From an uncultured Lachnospiraceae bacterium (lineage in GTDB: Bacteria > Bacillota > Clostridia > Lachnospirales > Lachnospiraceae): DNA of 30,726 nucleotides. Position 1 is the stretch's first letter. Each line of letters opens with the position of its first letter. Location: positions 1 through 30,726 of the forward strand of contig CAJUJP010000038.1 in the NCBI GenBank assembly GCA_910586615.1, read 5' to 3'. Under the pieces are notes generated by a model. It did not search any database. It saw only the letters and a list, made by a program, of their open reading frames with translations, and was not told where the DNA came from. Of the stretch, positions 8,347 through 17,101 are shown piece by piece. Both the position numbers and the translations under genes were made by a program.

Positions 8347-8380
8347 AGGAAATTCCTCCGCTTATCCGAGTCCGCGAAGC
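8347..8380. repeat. Solo degraded copy of the 58-bp repeat
   Basis: These 34 bases match the first 58-bp unit at the window end (from 30556) with a single difference, and include CGCTTATCCGAGTCCGCGAA. Most of the remaining unit is missing and AAATTA follows at once, as if deleted internally. It lies between the convergent SGNH and giant protein genes and shows that the repeat is dispersed. Confidence 0.8.
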
Positions 8381-8405
8381 AAATTACTTTTTTTATGGTG
8401 TCGGT

Positions 8406-11400
8406 TTATTTCACTTTGACTGTGTATTTTACAGTGGCCGTTTTCTCGTTGTCAGCCTGTCCCTGGAAGGTTACCCTGAACTGCAGGCTGTAGCTTCTGC
8501 CTTTTTGTGCATCCCGCGTATTTCTGATGGTAAGCGCTCCTGTGGATGGCTGGTAGCTGCATGTGAAGGCATCCCGGTTGTTCAGCAGTTCCACATTGGT
8601 GATGACCGGATCTGCCCCGCCTTTTAAAGTGGCGGAGATATTCCTCGTGATACTGCTTTGTGCACCACTGAAGAAAGTAGTGTTTCCGGGAGACAGCGTT
8701 ACTTTTGGTTTCCCCTGTTTGAGTCTGAGGGAAATTTCCGGTGTAGTATACAGGAACGTATTGTCGTCTGCGTTTTTCATGGTAAGTTTCAGCTTTACCT
8801 TATAATTGTATTTTGTGATCAGCGCCACGTCATCCTTTGCGAAAATAAAAATCCTGCCGTCTATGCACAAAGCGTCAAACAAATGGGCCGCTCTTCCGGA
8901 AAGCCGCACATCGGTGATGGTTCCGTTCAGGGATTTGAGTGTGGGCGTTACGGTCACAAAAGTGCCGTAGCGGTTCAGCACGTCTATGGAGCCTTTTGCA
9001 GAGACTTTAATTGCTTTTTCCACAGGCACATCCACGATTTTTACCGTCAGCGGTGTGGATACCGTTAATGTATCGGTGGCGCGGACATTTACCCTGAATT
9101 TATAGGTGCCTTTGGAAACAGCAGCATTGTTTAAACCTGCGGTCACGTTCTTGCTGTACCGGTTATAGCCGAATACAATTCCCTTGTTGAGCAGTGCCTG
9201 TGCCTTTGCATCTGCGGCGCTTACACTGACACCCAGAGGCTCAAACAGCGCGCCGTCCTTCCATGTGATGCCGGTGCAGGCAGTGTCATAGGCCGGCAGT
9301 GTGGCATTGGTGTTGAGCTGCAGCGTGTTTTTCTGCAGTCCGGGAGCCGGTTTTCCCATGTTTACCTTGACGGTGAAGGGGATTACAACCGCTTCCGCCC
9401 ATGGGTCTGCGTTCAGAGTGACCTTTGCTTTCAATGTTATATTTTTCTGGATGCCGCTTGCGCTTACGAGCAGATTTCCGTTTTTGCTGATCAGGGTAAG
9501 TCCGGCCTTTGCGGAGGCTTCATCCAGTGAGGCTGTTGTGGCGGCTGTCCGGGTATAGCCCGGCGGAATTACGGCCTGGGGGTTCAGAACTGCGCAGGTA
9601 AGCCCGGCCGTCGGATACAGTGTTACGGTTTTGTTTGTTACAAAGCCCCGGGGCGCTTTCTTTTCCACGTTTATGGTACAGGCAGAGGTTACATCCTTAT
9701 AACCGTCAAAACGGAGTGTGAGAGTGCCTTTTTTATCACAGCCTGTTGTAAGGCCGGGCTTTTTGGCCCTTATCACATATCTGCCGGTGTCTTCTGCTGT
9801 CAGGGTAAAATCGCAGTCAGCTAATTCTGCATGAAGTAAACGCTCTCCGGTGACAAATTCTAACGTGCTTTCCCAGTCAGAGTAGAAAAGGTTTACTTTT
9901 GTATTCTGCTTTACCTTGTATTTCGGAATCTGGTCGATCACTTTCACGGAAAAACCGACGTTACTGTAGTCATATACTGTGCCGCTGCTTTTCAGGATTG
10001 TTTTTCCCTGAAGGGAGAGCCTGTAATTTCCCTTTGGGGTGTTCTCTTTTGCCTTTATGACATATATGTCATGTCCGCTGTCCGATGCTGTCCTTTTTTC
10101 CAGGACAAACATGGAAGCATCATTTCCTGCAAGATTTGCGTCTGTCACTTCATATCCTTCGTCTGGATAGAGGAAGAAAGAGGTTCCTGTGGTCTGCTGC
10201 AAATTGACCGTGATGGAATCCATGCTTATGTGAGGCTTCACATCGGTGATGCACAGCCAGATGTCTTTTCGGGTTTTGGCCGCGTCATTTGCAGTGAGGG
10301 TGATCCTGGCTGTACCTGAGGCTTTTATGGTGACCGGAATGGTATAACTGCCCGGGGCGGTGGGATCGGCGGCCGCCTTACCTGCCGTGATGACCTTGGG
10401 GTTGCTGCTCCTTACGGTCAGTTTTGCGGCGTTGGTGACAGAGGCCCGGATCGTGCCGGTTCCTGCTGTCAGGCTGCCGTGGAAGGTTTGCAGCGGGCCG
10501 GAAATATCCTTATCAGGATCTGGCGCAAAGTTATCTACGCCGGTTATCTGAATACGGGCAGGAGCTTCTTCTGTTACGGTTATTTTGTACTGTGCCTGAA
10601 AGGTTTTGCCGTCTTTAAAAGTAATTTTTGCCCGGACCACTGCTTTGCCTGCACTTTTGGCGTTCAGGACTACAGCAGGCTGTGTGCCGTTATCTGTCCC
10701 GGCAGAGACGGTGAGGGAGGCTGTCTCTGGCTGATCGACGCTCCACTGCACCCGCTCCGCATAGGCCGTCATGTCGGGCATCCGGGATGTTCCGTTTACT
10801 GGAATGTGACTGGCGGCAAAGCCGGTGTCATTCATGTTCCATAACAGTGTCAGGTCTGTGCTGCCGCCTTTTTGCAGAGAACTGCTTTCTGAGCCGATGG
10901 CGATTCCCGTCACTGCGTTAAGGGATAGGGGAATGCTGGTCTTATAGGGCCTGGCCGATGGATTGCCGGGATCGTTATACTGTGCCGCAAAGGATTTTTC
11001 CTGCAGGCCGGCAAAGGGTTTTAAGGCTGCATCGGGATAGCGCCATTCCCAGCCGTCGAAGCCTTCCGGAAAAGGAACATCGGCCAGTGTAAGCTGCTCG
11101 TTGGTAAGAACCGGTTTTAACTGCTGCTTCAGGGCTGCTTCCTGCTTTTCCGCGGGAATATTGCCGCTTCCGGTTACCTCCTGAACGGTGACCGCGCAGG
11201 TGTCTGTCAGAGTCCGGCCGTCTTTCGTGACAACAGAGGCTGTGATTGTGGCTTCTCCGGCTGCGTATGCCGTGATCAGGGCTGTTCTGGCAGATGTGCC
11301 GGTGCCTCCTGTCCCTGGTTCGTATGCATCGGTATAGACCGCTGCAACGGCTTTGTTTGAGGATGTCCATGTGACCGTTTTTATGGCGGTGGTATCATCG

Positions 11401-14400
11401 GGTGTGATATACAGCTTCAGCCTTTTGGAGACGGGTAGATCTGCAACCGGTCTCCCAAGGGCGTCGGTGACCTGCCTGCCTTCGGAATCAACGTATAAGG
11501 TGCATGTTTTGTCGCTAAACGCAATGTCGGTCAGTTCATTTCTGCCTACCGTTACGCTGCAGGTCAGTGTGGGGCCGTCCTTGACTGCGGCAAGGATCTT
11601 GCAGTTTCCTGCGCCCACGGGGAAAACCACACCGTTAGCGGCTGTGGCAACGCTTTCGTCAGTGCTGCTCCATGTGACGGTGGAACTGATGTCCTTTACG
11701 CCGTCGCTGACGGTCAGTGTTTCGGTTTTGCCGGTATCTGCCAGATCGAAACTCAGCGCGGTATGGCTCAGGGAATAGTTCAATACATAAACGGTACAGG
11801 AGGCAGTCTTTTGGTTGTGCGTGGCGGCCGTGACAGTGGCAGTGCCTGTGCCGACGGCTGTCACTGTGCCCCGGCCGTCTATTGTGGCGACAGCAGGTGT
11901 GTCGCTGGACCAGGTTATATTTTTATCAGTGGTATTGTCGGGTTTGACCACAGCGGTGAGCTGCTCTGTCTGCCCCGGCTGCATGTTTATGCTTGCTTTG
12001 TTCAGGGTAATGCCTGCTGCGTTCACCACGGCGCTCTGTCCGCGTACACCTGCATACCCGATTTTCGAGCACATGCTGCCATCTGTGCTTTCTGCGGTGA
12101 TCCGGTAGATTTCTCCGGGATCGGTGCCTTTCAGTTCTGCAGCCGTAAAATTATGGAAGTCTGTTTTTTTGCTGTCCGGCGCTGTAATTGTAAATGAGCA
12201 AATGACATCAGTGTCATATGGCTTTGTAACAGATACGGTGACGGGCCAGGTATAGGATCCGACTCCGTAATATGCGCCGGTCTGCTCATCGTCATGAAAC
12301 CAGACACTGCCGCTGTCCAGAGAATGCCATTTTCCCAGCGTTTCGCTGGCATCAGCGGTATTTCTGTAGTAAGGGATTCCGGTGAACAGATCGGTGCCGA
12401 TGATGCCGTTTCTGCTGATTTTCGCATAATAGCCCGGATATTTTTTATTTGTGCACTGCAGATAGAGGGTGAAGAAGCTGCCGGTCCAGGAGGCACTGTC
12501 TATCTTCCAGTCTGTATCGGGAACGGGAGTTCCCAGACGGTCAAAAAGTTCCAGTTTAAAATTTTTATTTTTCCAATAGGATAACGCCTCTTCCTTGCTG
12601 ACGCTGCCATGGTATGTATGGTCATATTCGCCCTTTAACTGTTCGGAACTGAACTGCACGTAACAGTCCCTGGCGCCGCTGCCTGCCCCGGACCATCGGC
12701 CCATGGTCTGAGATTCCATGTAGAATTTCTCATTATCATAGACACAGAGTGTGTGCCTGGAAAGGTCGGTGGAGCCCTGTGAGAGCAGAAGCGTGTATAC
12801 GCCTTCGCCCAGGCCGGTGCTGTCCTGCCAGGTGCCGGTAAAGCGGGTGTATTCTTTTTGCTGATCTGCTTCTGCGGTGAGGACAACCGGATTCCCCGCT
12901 GTATCGTTGCTTTTTGTGAAAAGCTGCGCAGTGATCTCAGGAGCATCCGGACCTTCGGCAATTTGTTCCGTGGGGATCAATATGTTTATGTCCAGCTTTT
13001 TCAGAGGGGCGGCGTGGTACAGATCCATATCGGAATAAGGGTACAGTGTGGTGCCGGCGGATGGGAAGTAGTTGTACCATTTTACGCTGTAATTTGTATG
13101 GTCAAAAGTTATGGCTCTTCCGGTGTCATCTGTATATTTGTATACGAAATAGGCCGCTTCATTTCGGGCCGGAGCGTAACATCCGCCCTGTTCGTTCCGG
13201 AAATCCAGCAGTAACAGGGAGTTTTGGAGCTTACACTCCGCAGCGCCGAGCAGAGTTTTATGGCCGGCATCGCTGTAGACCGATACAGATACCGTTATGC
13301 CGTCTGCAACGGTAGAGTTGGTCTTAACCTCATACAGACCTTTTTTGTAATTATAATGTTCAAAGTTTACAAAATCGCTGCTTGTATTGTAAGAGAAGCT
13401 GATATGTTTATCCCTGATGTTATCGACAAAAGCATATCCGCTTTCCGCTCTCAGATCATAGGTGTATTTCCGGCTGCCGGAGAAGTTCCAGAAAGTCTCT
13501 TTTTGGAGTTTTTTCAGTTTATAGGTAACGGTTTTCCGGTGGCGGCCTGTAATGCTGCTGCCGGCGTATTCTGTGACCGCTTCGCCGTTCTCATAGAACA
13601 CAGGCTGTATTTTTGCAGGATCAATGTTGATGCCCTGAAGCGCAACATACAGATAATCACCGCAATTATCATAATAACTGTCTTCGTAATAATTTTCGCC
13701 ATAGCGGTCGGCATATACCAGAGCATCTATGACTGCGATATCCTCCACGCATACCGCATCGGCAGCGAAGAACTGTGAGTCATCCGTGTAGTTGACGGTA
13801 ATGCCGTATTTTCCGGCGGGCAGGTATCGGGCAAAATAAATGCAGGCATGAAGTTCAAGGCTTTTTCCAAAAGAGAAATCAGAAACAGGGAAATCGCCAA
13901 AGACATTTTTGTATGGATTATCATCCTGCAGGCAGGTCTCTATGGAAGAAGCGGTTCCGACAGCCGTGCCTTCCGGGTCTGTGAGTACAACGCTCCGGAT
14001 CTGATCGCTTTCATACGCTGCAGGAAGGTGATCAAGGACAAGCTCTACGGAGGCCGCATCGGGTCTGATATACTTTGCCGCTGAAAGAGGCGCGGCCGCA
14101 TTGTCACGGAAGGTAACCTGACGGGGCTGCCGGAACCATTCGGTGCCGTAGCTGTCCGTCAGGGTGATAACGGCCGTGCAGGGTGTGTCCGGCGTGACGG
14201 TAATACCACTGTTTTGGCCGGAAACAGTCTTGAGAATATCCTTTATATAATAGATGTCATAATAGCTTTGCGGCATTTCCGGGCCGGAAACAGTATGTCC
14301 GTCGATGGAGAGAGACAACTTGTAATTTCTGTTATAATCGGATTTCAGTCCGGTGGCTTTGAGGATAAAAGGTATTGTCCCGTCCGCAGTATAATATTCC

Positions 14401-16667
14401 GGGGCAAGGGTCACTGCCATATCGCCCCGCTGGCTGTTTCTTGTATCCCGGACCCAGTCAGGGTCAAGCCCGGAGAGCATGGCAGGCAGTTTTGCCTCTG
14501 TGATGCTCTCTGCGGAAATTGTATTTCCGTCAAAAAGAGCGCTGTTTAGTGATGCCATTCCGGACAGATCCGGAAGGCTGACGAGGTCGTTATGGGACAG
14601 ACAGATATTTGTCAGTCCGGCCAGACTGCCCAGTTCATCGGCCAAGGTGATGGAGTGCCCCTGTAAATCCAGAGAGCGAAGAGAGTCCATATATTCGATT
14701 CCGACTATGGAATGAATGGTGCCGGAGGTCCGGGATCTTGGATAAGAGAGGGAAGTCAGCGCTTCCAGCTTGTCACTGGTGATTTTTTTACTGTTGGTAA
14801 TACCCAGTTCCTGTTTGATACAGCTGCGGAATACATCATCCGGGAAAGCGCTGTCCTCATAAGTTTTGATTTCCCCGGTAGTAAACTTCAGCGGGTCGTC
14901 AACGCTGCCCAGTTCCACAAAAGATCCTGCGGACAGGAGGCTTTCGGGCACAATAAAATATTCATAGTCTGTATTTTCGGTCAGATCGGTAAGGGTGAAG
15001 GAAAGCTGTCCGGAATTGCCAATGCCGGGTGTCATATAACCGGTTTGCTCTTTCCAGGCAAGTGTTGTTCCGATTTCAGAACGATAGTACAGAGTGAAGG
15101 GGATCGATTCATCCAGCCGGTAAAAAGGAGTCAGTTCCACAAGCGTCTGCAGGCTTGTTGTTCCGGTTTTTTGCGTCAGTTTGACCCGGGCATTTGCAAT
15201 GTCCTTCAGAACAACCGGAATTTCTTCCGATTCAACCGTAGTTTTTGTGCCGCTGCCTGTCCGTACGGTCAATGCTGCTTTGGCGGCCCGGATATTGATA
15301 CGGTGGTCATTGATCAGGACATAGTATCTGTCAGGGAGAACGATGCCGTTTTCGTCCGTACATGGAGAGGGGGATATTTCTTTCCAGGACCGGTAAGAAT
15401 CCGGATTTTCTGTATCCTCCGTATAGAGCAGGCGTATATTCGACAGACTTTCCCCCAAAGGATTGTCAATGGTCCACAGAATCCGGGCAGACTGGTATCC
15501 GGTCTCCTCTACTGTAAGACCGCGTATGGAGACTGCGGATTCTGCTACAGCCGGTCCGGTGGTGAACTGTAAGGGTTCTGTCAGGAGTGAATAATAGAAA
15601 GTGTGCTCTTTTTCGTCATAGACGCGGTATGCCACGCGGTAATGATAGGTGGTATCCGGTGCAAGCGTCTGGCCTGTCGTAAAGACACCTGACAGACGGT
15701 AATAAGAATTATAATTATCATCCAGGCAGGGGGTACAGTTCCAGTCACCCAGAGAAACTGACTTAAACGAAGAGGAGTTGAGCTCTGAAAAAGAGATCCG
15801 GGAAGTTTTCCTGAAGAAATCCTCTGCCGTTGCAGCGTTTTGCGTGTAAATGAAATAAAGTGCATTGCTGACATCGGTGGAAGCGTCTGCCGTGAAATCA
15901 GCCAGGTAGCTTTTGGGTGTGATTTGAATGTTTCTGAGCTCATAACCCAGCGGGTCTTCGGTGGGATATTCGGTGGAGGCATCTGCGGTGTCCTCTGAGG
16001 GATTCTCCGGGCTTTCTTCGGAAAGGATGTCATCTGGTGCTGCCGCAGAATCTTCTGGAAGCATACCGGCATCGGACTCCTGGTCAGCATCGGTGTCAGG
16101 GATTGTATCGTCGGGGCTCTCGTCAGCATCGGCATCGCTGCCGGGGACTGTATGGTCGGGGTTCCCGCCGGCATTTCCGCCGGGGATCGTATCGTCGGAG
16201 TCCTCGTTAGTGCCGTCGGAAGTATTGCCGGGTGTATTATCGGAATTGTCGCCGGCGTTACCGTTTTCGCCGCCGCTTCCGGGGAGAGAAGCGCCGGAGG
16301 TGTCGTCGAAAGTATCACCAGGCATATTATCGGAATTGTCGCCGGCGTTATCGTCTGCGCCGCCGCTTCCGGGGAGAGAACCGTCGGAGGTGTCGTCGAA
16401 AGTGTCGCCAGACGTATCAGAGGAATTGCCGCCGGCGTTACGATCTGCGCTGCTGCCGCCGTCGGGAATGGAGCCGGCCTGGGCTTCGGCGGAAAACGGA
16501 TGGACAGAGTTTTCACCGGCGTGACCGTTGGAATCGTCCGCAGATGACTGTACGGTGGTTACGTCCTGTGTTTTTGCGTAGACCGGCATACCTGCGGGCA
16601 GTATGTTTGTGATGGTAAGAATGGTACAAAGTAATATTGTACTCAGCCTGTGTTTTCTTTGTTTCAT
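8406..16667 (-). CDS. Giant secreted multidomain surface protein (LRR, Big2-like)
   Basis: This 2753-residue protein starts with a signal peptide (basic MKQRKHR, hydrophobic core, likely cleavage after VYA at 29-31). A low-complexity Ser/Asp/Gly/Pro region follows to about residue 240, with three 30-31-residue repeats at 66-156. FN3-like beta domains span about 240-600. A leucine-rich section at about 605-730 begins with FPDDVFRSCIKQELG, as in BspA-like proteins. Big2 Ig-like domains lie at about 1549-1830, with VKPDNTTDKNITWSSDTPAV and a second WSSTDESVA. More beta-rich domains continue to the end. The last residues are KYTVKVK: no LPxTG, hydrophobic tail or SLH domain is seen, so attachment is unclear. 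A role in adhesion or cell-surface binding is inferred. GGAGAAGGAGAAGGAAA precedes the ATG. Confidence 0.9.
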   Translation of the reverse strand: MKQRKHRLSTILLCTILTITNILPAGMPVYAKTQDVTTVQSSADDSNGHAGENSVHPFSAEAQAGSIPDGGSSADRNAGGNSSDTSGDTFDDTSDGSLPGSGGADDNAGDNSDNMPGDTFDDTSGASLPGSGGENGNAGDNSDNTPGNTSDGTNEDSDDTIPGGNAGGNPDHTVPGSDADADESPDDTIPDTDADQESDAGMLPEDSAAAPDDILSEESPENPSEDTADASTEYPTEDPLGYELRNIQITPKSYLADFTADASTDVSNALYFIYTQNAATAEDFFRKTSRISFSELNSSSFKSVSLGDWNCTPCLDDNYNSYYRLSGVFTTGQTLAPDTTYHYRVAYRVYDEKEHTFYYSLLTEPLQFTTGPAVAESAVSIRGLTVEETGYQSARILWTIDNPLGESLSNIRLLYTEDTENPDSYRSWKEISPSPCTDENGIVLPDRYYVLINDHRINIRAAKAALTVRTGSGTKTTVESEEIPVVLKDIANARVKLTQKTGTTSLQTLVELTPFYRLDESIPFTLYYRSEIGTTLAWKEQTGYMTPGIGNSGQLSFTLTDLTENTDYEYFIVPESLLSAGSFVELGSVDDPLKFTTGEIKTYEDSAFPDDVFRSCIKQELGITNSKKITSDKLEALTSLSYPRSRTSGTIHSIVGIEYMDSLRSLDLQGHSITLADELGSLAGLTNICLSHNDLVSLPDLSGMASLNSALFDGNTISAESITEAKLPAMLSGLDPDWVRDTRNSQRGDMAVTLAPEYYTADGTIPFILKATGLKSDYNRNYKLSLSIDGHTVSGPEMPQSYYDIYYIKDILKTVSGQNSGITVTPDTPCTAVITLTDSYGTEWFRQPRQVTFRDNAAAPLSAAKYIRPDAASVELVLDHLPAAYESDQIRSVVLTDPEGTAVGTASSIETCLQDDNPYKNVFGDFPVSDFSFGKSLELHACIYFARYLPAGKYGITVNYTDDSQFFAADAVCVEDIAVIDALVYADRYGENYYEDSYYDNCGDYLYVALQGINIDPAKIQPVFYENGEAVTEYAGSSITGRHRKTVTYKLKKLQKETFWNFSGSRKYTYDLRAESGYAFVDNIRDKHISFSYNTSSDFVNFEHYNYKKGLYEVKTNSTVADGITVSVSVYSDAGHKTLLGAAECKLQNSLLLLDFRNEQGGCYAPARNEAAYFVYKYTDDTGRAITFDHTNYSVKWYNYFPSAGTTLYPYSDMDLYHAAPLKKLDINILIPTEQIAEGPDAPEITAQLFTKSNDTAGNPVVLTAEADQQKEYTRFTGTWQDSTGLGEGVYTLLLSQGSTDLSRHTLCVYDNEKFYMESQTMGRWSGAGSGARDCYVQFSSEQLKGEYDHTYHGSVSKEEALSYWKNKNFKLELFDRLGTPVPDTDWKIDSASWTGSFFTLYLQCTNKKYPGYYAKISRNGIIGTDLFTGIPYYRNTADASETLGKWHSLDSGSVWFHDDEQTGAYYGVGSYTWPVTVSVTKPYDTDVICSFTITAPDSKKTDFHNFTAAELKGTDPGEIYRITAESTDGSMCSKIGYAGVRGQSAVVNAAGITLNKASINMQPGQTEQLTAVVKPDNTTDKNITWSSDTPAVATIDGRGTVTAVGTGTATVTAATHNQKTASCTVYVLNYSLSHTALSFDLADTGKTETLTVSDGVKDISSTVTWSSTDESVATAANGVVFPVGAGNCKILAAVKDGPTLTCSVTVGRNELTDIAFSDKTCTLYVDSEGRQVTDALGRPVADLPVSKRLKLYITPDDTTAIKTVTWTSSNKAVAAVYTDAYEPGTGGTGTSARTALITAYAAGEATITASVVTKDGRTLTDTCAVTVQEVTGSGNIPAEKQEAALKQQLKPVLTNEQLTLADVPFPEGFDGWEWRYPDAALKPFAGLQEKSFAAQYNDPGNPSARPYKTSIPLSLNAVTGIAIGSESSSLQKGGSTDLTLLWNMNDTGFAASHIPVNGTSRMPDMTAYAERVQWSVDQPETASLTVSAGTDNGTQPAVVLNAKSAGKAVVRAKITFKDGKTFQAQYKITVTEEAPARIQITGVDNFAPDPDKDISGPLQTFHGSLTAGTGTIRASVTNAAKLTVRSSNPKVITAGKAAADPTAPGSYTIPVTIKASGTARITLTANDAAKTRKDIWLCITDVKPHISMDSITVNLQQTTGTSFFLYPDEGYEVTDANLAGNDASMFVLEKRTASDSGHDIYVIKAKENTPKGNYRLSLQGKTILKSSGTVYDYSNVGFSVKVIDQIPKYKVKQNTKVNLFYSDWESTLEFVTGERLLHAELADCDFTLTAEDTGRYVIRAKKPGLTTGCDKKGTLTLRFDGYKDVTSACTINVEKKAPRGFVTNKTVTLYPTAGLTCAVLNPQAVIPPGYTRTAATTASLDEASAKAGLTLISKNGNLLVSASGIQKNITLKAKVTLNADPWAEAVVIPFTVKVNMGKPAPGLQKNTLQLNTNATLPAYDTACTGITWKDGALFEPLGVSVSAADAKAQALLNKGIVFGYNRYSKNVTAGLNNAAVSKGTYKFRVNVRATDTLTVSTPLTVKIVDVPVEKAIKVSAKGSIDVLNRYGTFVTVTPTLKSLNGTITDVRLSGRAAHLFDALCIDGRIFIFAKDDVALITKYNYKVKLKLTMKNADDNTFLYTTPEISLRLKQGKPKVTLSPGNTTFFSGAQSSITRNISATLKGGADPVITNVELLNNRDAFTCSYQPSTGALTIRNTRDAQKGRSYSLQFRVTFQGQADNEKTATVKYTVKVK
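16200..16472 (-). repeat. In-gene 90-93 bp repeats encoding an acidic stalk
   Basis: Three consecutive units encode 30-31-residue variants of SLPGSGG...NAGDNSDN...GDTFDDTS near the N-terminus of the giant surface protein. The second and third units are the most alike. The bias towards Ser, Asp, Gly and Asn suggests a flexible spacer that can change length by recombination. Confidence 0.75.
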
Positions 16668-17101
16668 TTTCCTTCTCCTTCTCCTGTTTTTGTGTGTTAT
16701 GGGAAATTCAGGTGTTTACTTGAGTTTGCGGAGCATATCCGGTAAACGCGCGCTGCCGCTTCTGTGAATATTAGATAGAAATTTGTTATGGCGTTTACGA
16801 TAATTTATGTTAGCGTATTATGTGCGTAAGGAGCAAGAAGAGAGGGGAAATTGCGCATGAAAAGGCAGAAAATGACAAGAAAATGACAGGGGAAAAGGAA
16901 GAAAACCGATCAGGAAAGAATATAAAATATGTGTTAGTGAAATGGGGCAGAATATGTTAAGATAAATAAGATTCAGAGCATCACGGATAAAGATAACTGA
17001 AAGATACGGCCGCGAAAGACAGTGTCGGGGGTTTATTCCCGGCTGCGATCCGGGGTGATACGGTATCTCATGATTTGAAACAATACAGACGGAGGCATCC
17101 T
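16668..17101. other. Divergent intergenic region, 434 bases
   Basis: This region separates the giant surface protein gene from the FkbH gene. Near the FkbH side, CGGG at 17026-17029 can pair with CCCG at 17038-17041, or CCCGG at 17038-17042 with CCGGG at 17050-17054; the two stems exclude each other. GTTTAC and GTAAAC form a loose inverted repeat around 16710-16746, with a GAGTTTGCGGAGC segment faintly like the 58-bp repeat. I see no small gene. Confidence 0.4.
16934..16963 (+). promoter_or_regulatory. Possible promoter for the FkbH gene
   Basis: TTAGTG at 16934-16939 and TAAGAT at 16958-16963 are spaced by 18 bases. The match to sigma-A consensus is partial. It is the best candidate I find upstream of the FkbH gene and would give a leader of about 130 bases. 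Confidence 0.3.

Noticed and set aside
15581..16547. Long open frames in other phases over the start of the giant surface protein
   Set aside because: They arise from the GC-rich repeats and give Pro/Thr/Ala, Val/Gly or Arg low-complexity products. The signal peptide frame is the real one.
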